Below are positions 5,317-7,117 of a stretch of 7,117 nt of DNA, in pieces (the first letter of the stretch is position 1; each line of letters starts with the position of its first letter). The position numbers and the translations under genes were made by a program. The notes beneath the pieces were generated by a model. That model was given only the letters and a program-made list of their open reading frames with translations. It ran no database searches and was not told the origin of the DNA. Source of the DNA: Planctomycetaceae bacterium (lineage in GTDB: Bacteria; Planctomycetota; Planctomycetia; Pirellulales; JAEUIK01); the NCBI GenBank assembly GCA_015493185.1, contig WGDQ01000947.1, positions 1 to 7,117 on the forward strand, read 5' to 3'.

Positions 5317-6912
5317 TCAGGCTTGAGTTGTAACCGTTTGCGGCGCTGTTTGGATATTTCGCGCCTTGGGGCGGTGCAGCAACGCGCCGAGCCGTTGTTC
5401 GAGCACCGATTCGCTCTCGTTGCGGATGACGTTTTTCACCAGGCGGAAGAAGCGCCAGGGCCGCAGCAGGTAGGAAAGACCGAAGAAGGTGGCCATGCCG
5501 AACATCCGCCAGAACAATAGTTCTTTCCCGCTGACGTGACGGCAGTATTCGCTGGGCGCGAAGGGATCCATAAACGCCACGAGCGAGTGGAAATACTCTT
5601 CGTCCAGCTCGCCGATTTTTCCTTCTTCACGCAGTTCGTCGAACAACACGCTGCCTGGATACGGCGAGTAGAGGAAAACGGCCGTATCGTGCGTGCCCAG
5701 CCAAGCGAGCTTCCAGCAGAACTTCATGGTTTGCCAGATGTGGCGGCGTGTTTCGTGCGGAAAACCGATGATCAGGTTGCACTTTACGTTGATGCCCTGC
5801 CGCAAGGCCGCGCGGATCGAACCATTCAGGCGGTTTAGGTTGACCCGCTTTTTGATGAGGCTGAGCGTTTCTTCCGAACCGCTCTCAGGAGCGTAGGTCA
5901 CGTTGCGGCAGCCGGTGCGATAAAGGGCGGCAGCCACTTCGTCGTCGATCACTTCACTGCGGGTGCCGGTTGGCAGTTGCCATGTGAACTTCAGACCCCG
6001 CTCTTCGATCAGGCGGCAGAATTCGAGGATCCAGCCGCGCTTAAGGATCATTGTCAGGTCGTAAAAGTCGATGTTCGTGGCATTGTAACGCTGCATGTAG
6101 TACTCGATTTCGTCGAGCACTTTGGCCGGGTCGCGGGCCATCCACAGCTTGCCGTACATGACGGGGTTGGAACAGAACGTGCATTTGTAGGGACATCCGC
6201 GAGTGGCCAAGATGGCCATGCTTCGGCCCCGATACACGCCGTGCGAGTTGCGGCTTTCGAGGTACGGGTCGAGCGGGAAGAGATCCCACGCCGGATAGGG
6301 GAGCTGATCGACATCGGCAATTCGCGGACGAGGGGGTGTTTGAACGTATTGCCCGTCGCGCATGAAAGCGATTCCCGGCACGTTGCGCAGGGCATCGTCG
6401 TCGTCGACGTGATTGACCAAATCGAGCAGCGTCAGTTCGCCTTCGCCCAATACGCAGTAGTCGATGGCTGGGCAGTCGTCGAGGCTGAATTTGGGCAGTG
6501 CCGTGATGTGCTCGCCACCCACGACGATGGGGACGTGCGGGAAACGTTCGCGGCACTGGAAAAGAAGTTGCCGAATCCATGGCCAATCCTGCGTGAACAT
6601 GCAGGAGATGCCGATCAATTGGGTATCGGGGTCGATGCGGTCGATGGTTTCTTCGAGCGTGAGCCCCTGATAGAGATAAACGCCGTCTTCGACGTACTGA
6701 TCGACATTCTCAGCCAAGGCGTCGATGGCTTGCACCTCGTGGCCCGCTTCGCGCAGAACGGCCGCCAGATAGGCGATGCCCAAAGGCGGCGTAACCGGCG
6801 AGCTCCACGTGCCTTTGGAGGAGACCATGGCCGGGCGAATCAGCGTGACACGGCGCGATTGCGCGGCAGTGGGACGGTTGACGATGGTGAGATCTCGGAC
6901 GTCGACCGACAT
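5317..6912 (-). CDS. B12-binding-domain radical SAM protein
   Basis: The 531-residue product has the two-part layout of BchE-like (class B) cobalamin-dependent radical SAM enzymes. Residues about 20-170 form a Rossmann-like B12-binding domain: V-T-L-I-R-P-A at 22, P-L-G-I-A-Y-L-A-A-V-L-R-E-A-G-H-E-V at 43-60, I-G-I-S at 100, V-V-G-G-E-H at 130-135, and L-G-E-G-E near 155. It lacks the D-x-H-x-x-G motif of base-off methyltransferases, as many of this class do. The radical SAM core starts near 230 with C240-x3-C244-x2-C247 (R-G-C-P-Y-K-C-T-F-C), which should bind the 4Fe-4S cluster. A-P-E-S-G-S-E-E-T-L (341-350), G-F-P-H-E-T (383-388) and P-Y-P-G-S (417-421) support it. Residues about 464-495 are an aromatic, hydrophobic helical region that may touch a membrane. 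The frame extends to 7083, but the ATG at 6912 has GGAGGTG upstream and the extension is not protein-like. Family members methylate carbons or rearrange rings; this substrate is unknown. Confidence 0.93.
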   Translation of the reverse strand: MSVDVRDLTIVNRPTAAQSRRVTLIRPAMVSSKGTWSSPVTPPLGIAYLAAVLREAGHEVQAIDALAENVDQYVEDGVYLYQGLTLEETIDRIDPDTQLIGISCMFTQDWPWIRQLLFQCRERFPHVPIVVGGEHITALPKFSLDDCPAIDYCVLGEGELTLLDLVNHVDDDDALRNVPGIAFMRDGQYVQTPPRPRIADVDQLPYPAWDLFPLDPYLESRNSHGVYRGRSMAILATRGCPYKCTFCSNPVMYGKLWMARDPAKVLDEIEYYMQRYNATNIDFYDLTMILKRGWILEFCRLIEERGLKFTWQLPTGTRSEVIDDEVAAALYRTGCRNVTYAPESGSEETLSLIKKRVNLNRLNGSIRAALRQGINVKCNLIIGFPHETRRHIWQTMKFCWKLAWLGTHDTAVFLYSPYPGSVLFDELREEGKIGELDEEYFHSLVAFMDPFAPSEYCRHVSGKELLFWRMFGMATFFGLSYLLRPWRFFRLVKNVIRNESESVLEQRLGALLHRPKARNIQTAPQTVTTQA

Positions 6913-6922
6913 AGTTCTTTCA

Positions 6923-6929
6923 CACCTCC
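6923..6929 (-). promoter_or_regulatory. Ribosome binding site of the radical SAM gene
   Basis: CACCTCC on the plus strand reads GGAGGTG on the minus strand, 10 bases before the ATG at 6912. Spacing is slightly long but the match is strong, and it supports this start over the upstream in-frame ATG at 7083. Confidence 0.6.
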
Positions 6930-6951
6930 ACCAAAGAGACCACACCGTCGC

Positions 6952-7001
6952 GCAGCGGCGGTGCGCCGCCGTGCGGCGCGGCCACACCCCCGCGCCGCTG
7001 C
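6952..7001 (-). promoter_or_regulatory. GC-rich leader with alternative stem-loops before the radical SAM gene
   Basis: Two mutually exclusive sets of perfect pairings can be drawn. Fold one has an outer 9-bp stem 6952-6960/6993-7001 enclosing a 7-bp hairpin 6963-6969/6973-6979. Fold two has a 6-bp hairpin 6956-6961/6966-6971 beside a 9-bp hairpin 6973-6981/6990-6998. All of this lies 40-90 bases upstream of the start codon and leaves the ribosome binding site free. It could be a regulatory leader or a terminator of an upstream gene. GC-rich sequence makes chance pairings easier, and there is no T-run. Confidence 0.35.
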
Positions 7002-7100
7002 CGCGTGCCTGAGCCGATTCGCGATTGACCCGCAGCCCCGTCGATTCCAAAAAGCGAAGCCCGGCCTGCCAACGGAAGGCCATGCATGCACGCGGCAGCG
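6996..7100. repeat. 13-base perfect inverted repeat near the right edge
   Basis: CGCTGCCGCGTGC at 6996-7008 is the exact reverse complement of GCACGCGGCAGCG at 7088-7100, with a 79-base spacer. The left arm overlaps the arms of the leader hairpins. The spacer contains a smaller 5-bp pairing, GGCCT 7063-7067 with AGGCC 7077-7081. No reading frame of interest lies between the arms. It may be a long stem of the leader RNA, a binding site, or a remnant of a small repeat element. Confidence 0.55.
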
Positions 7101-7117
7101 CTACAGGAAAATCGTGC

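Noticed and set aside
6913..7083. N-terminal extension of the radical SAM protein to the ATG at 7083
   Set aside because: The extra 57 residues are Arg/Trp/Ala-rich and not domain-like, and a strong Shine-Dalgarno precedes the ATG at 6912.
3002..7117. The four minus-strand genes as a single operon or a new defence system
   Set aside because: Gaps are 222-614 bases and the family functions do not connect; none matches a known defence, toxin-antitoxin or mobile module.

Overview
The window looks like a high-GC bacterial chromosome segment, most likely from a planctomycete (Pirellula/Blastopirellula-like). That is an inference. It rests on a DUF1569 protein and a multi-DUF11 protein with long disordered flanks, both common in that phylum, plus loose, mostly single-gene spacing. 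No mobile element, CRISPR array, rRNA or tRNA was found.

Layout, left to right. Positions 3-2069 (+) hold the 3' part of a large gene, open at the left edge. It encodes a Ser/Arg/Pro-rich disordered region followed by four tandem DUF11-type beta-sandwich repeats. Everything else is on the minus strand and converges on it. In minus-strand order the genes are: a B12-binding-type radical SAM protein (6912-5317); a DUF1569 protein (5094-4624); a secreted SMP-30/gluconolactonase-like beta-propeller (4009-3002); and an 82-residue two-helix membrane protein (2592-2344) followed by a plausible intrinsic terminator (2303-2276). Gaps of 222, 614 and 409 bases separate the minus-strand genes, so a tight operon is not supported. 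Three of the four have recognisable Shine-Dalgarno sequences at the chosen starts; the gluconolactonase-like gene does not, and its start was chosen from its signal peptide.

The genes do not form an obvious pathway. The DUF11 protein and the gluconolactonase-like enzyme probably act outside the cytoplasm, the small protein in a membrane, and the radical SAM and DUF1569 proteins in the cytoplasm. The radical SAM substrate cannot be told from this window.

The most unusual non-coding signal is the leader of the radical SAM gene (about 6950-7100). It has a dense set of perfect inverted repeats, including a 13-base pair of arms and 9-base pairings that exclude one another, so two alternative RNA folds can be drawn. 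I found no convincing new multi-gene system; most of the window reads as ordinary chromosomal content.
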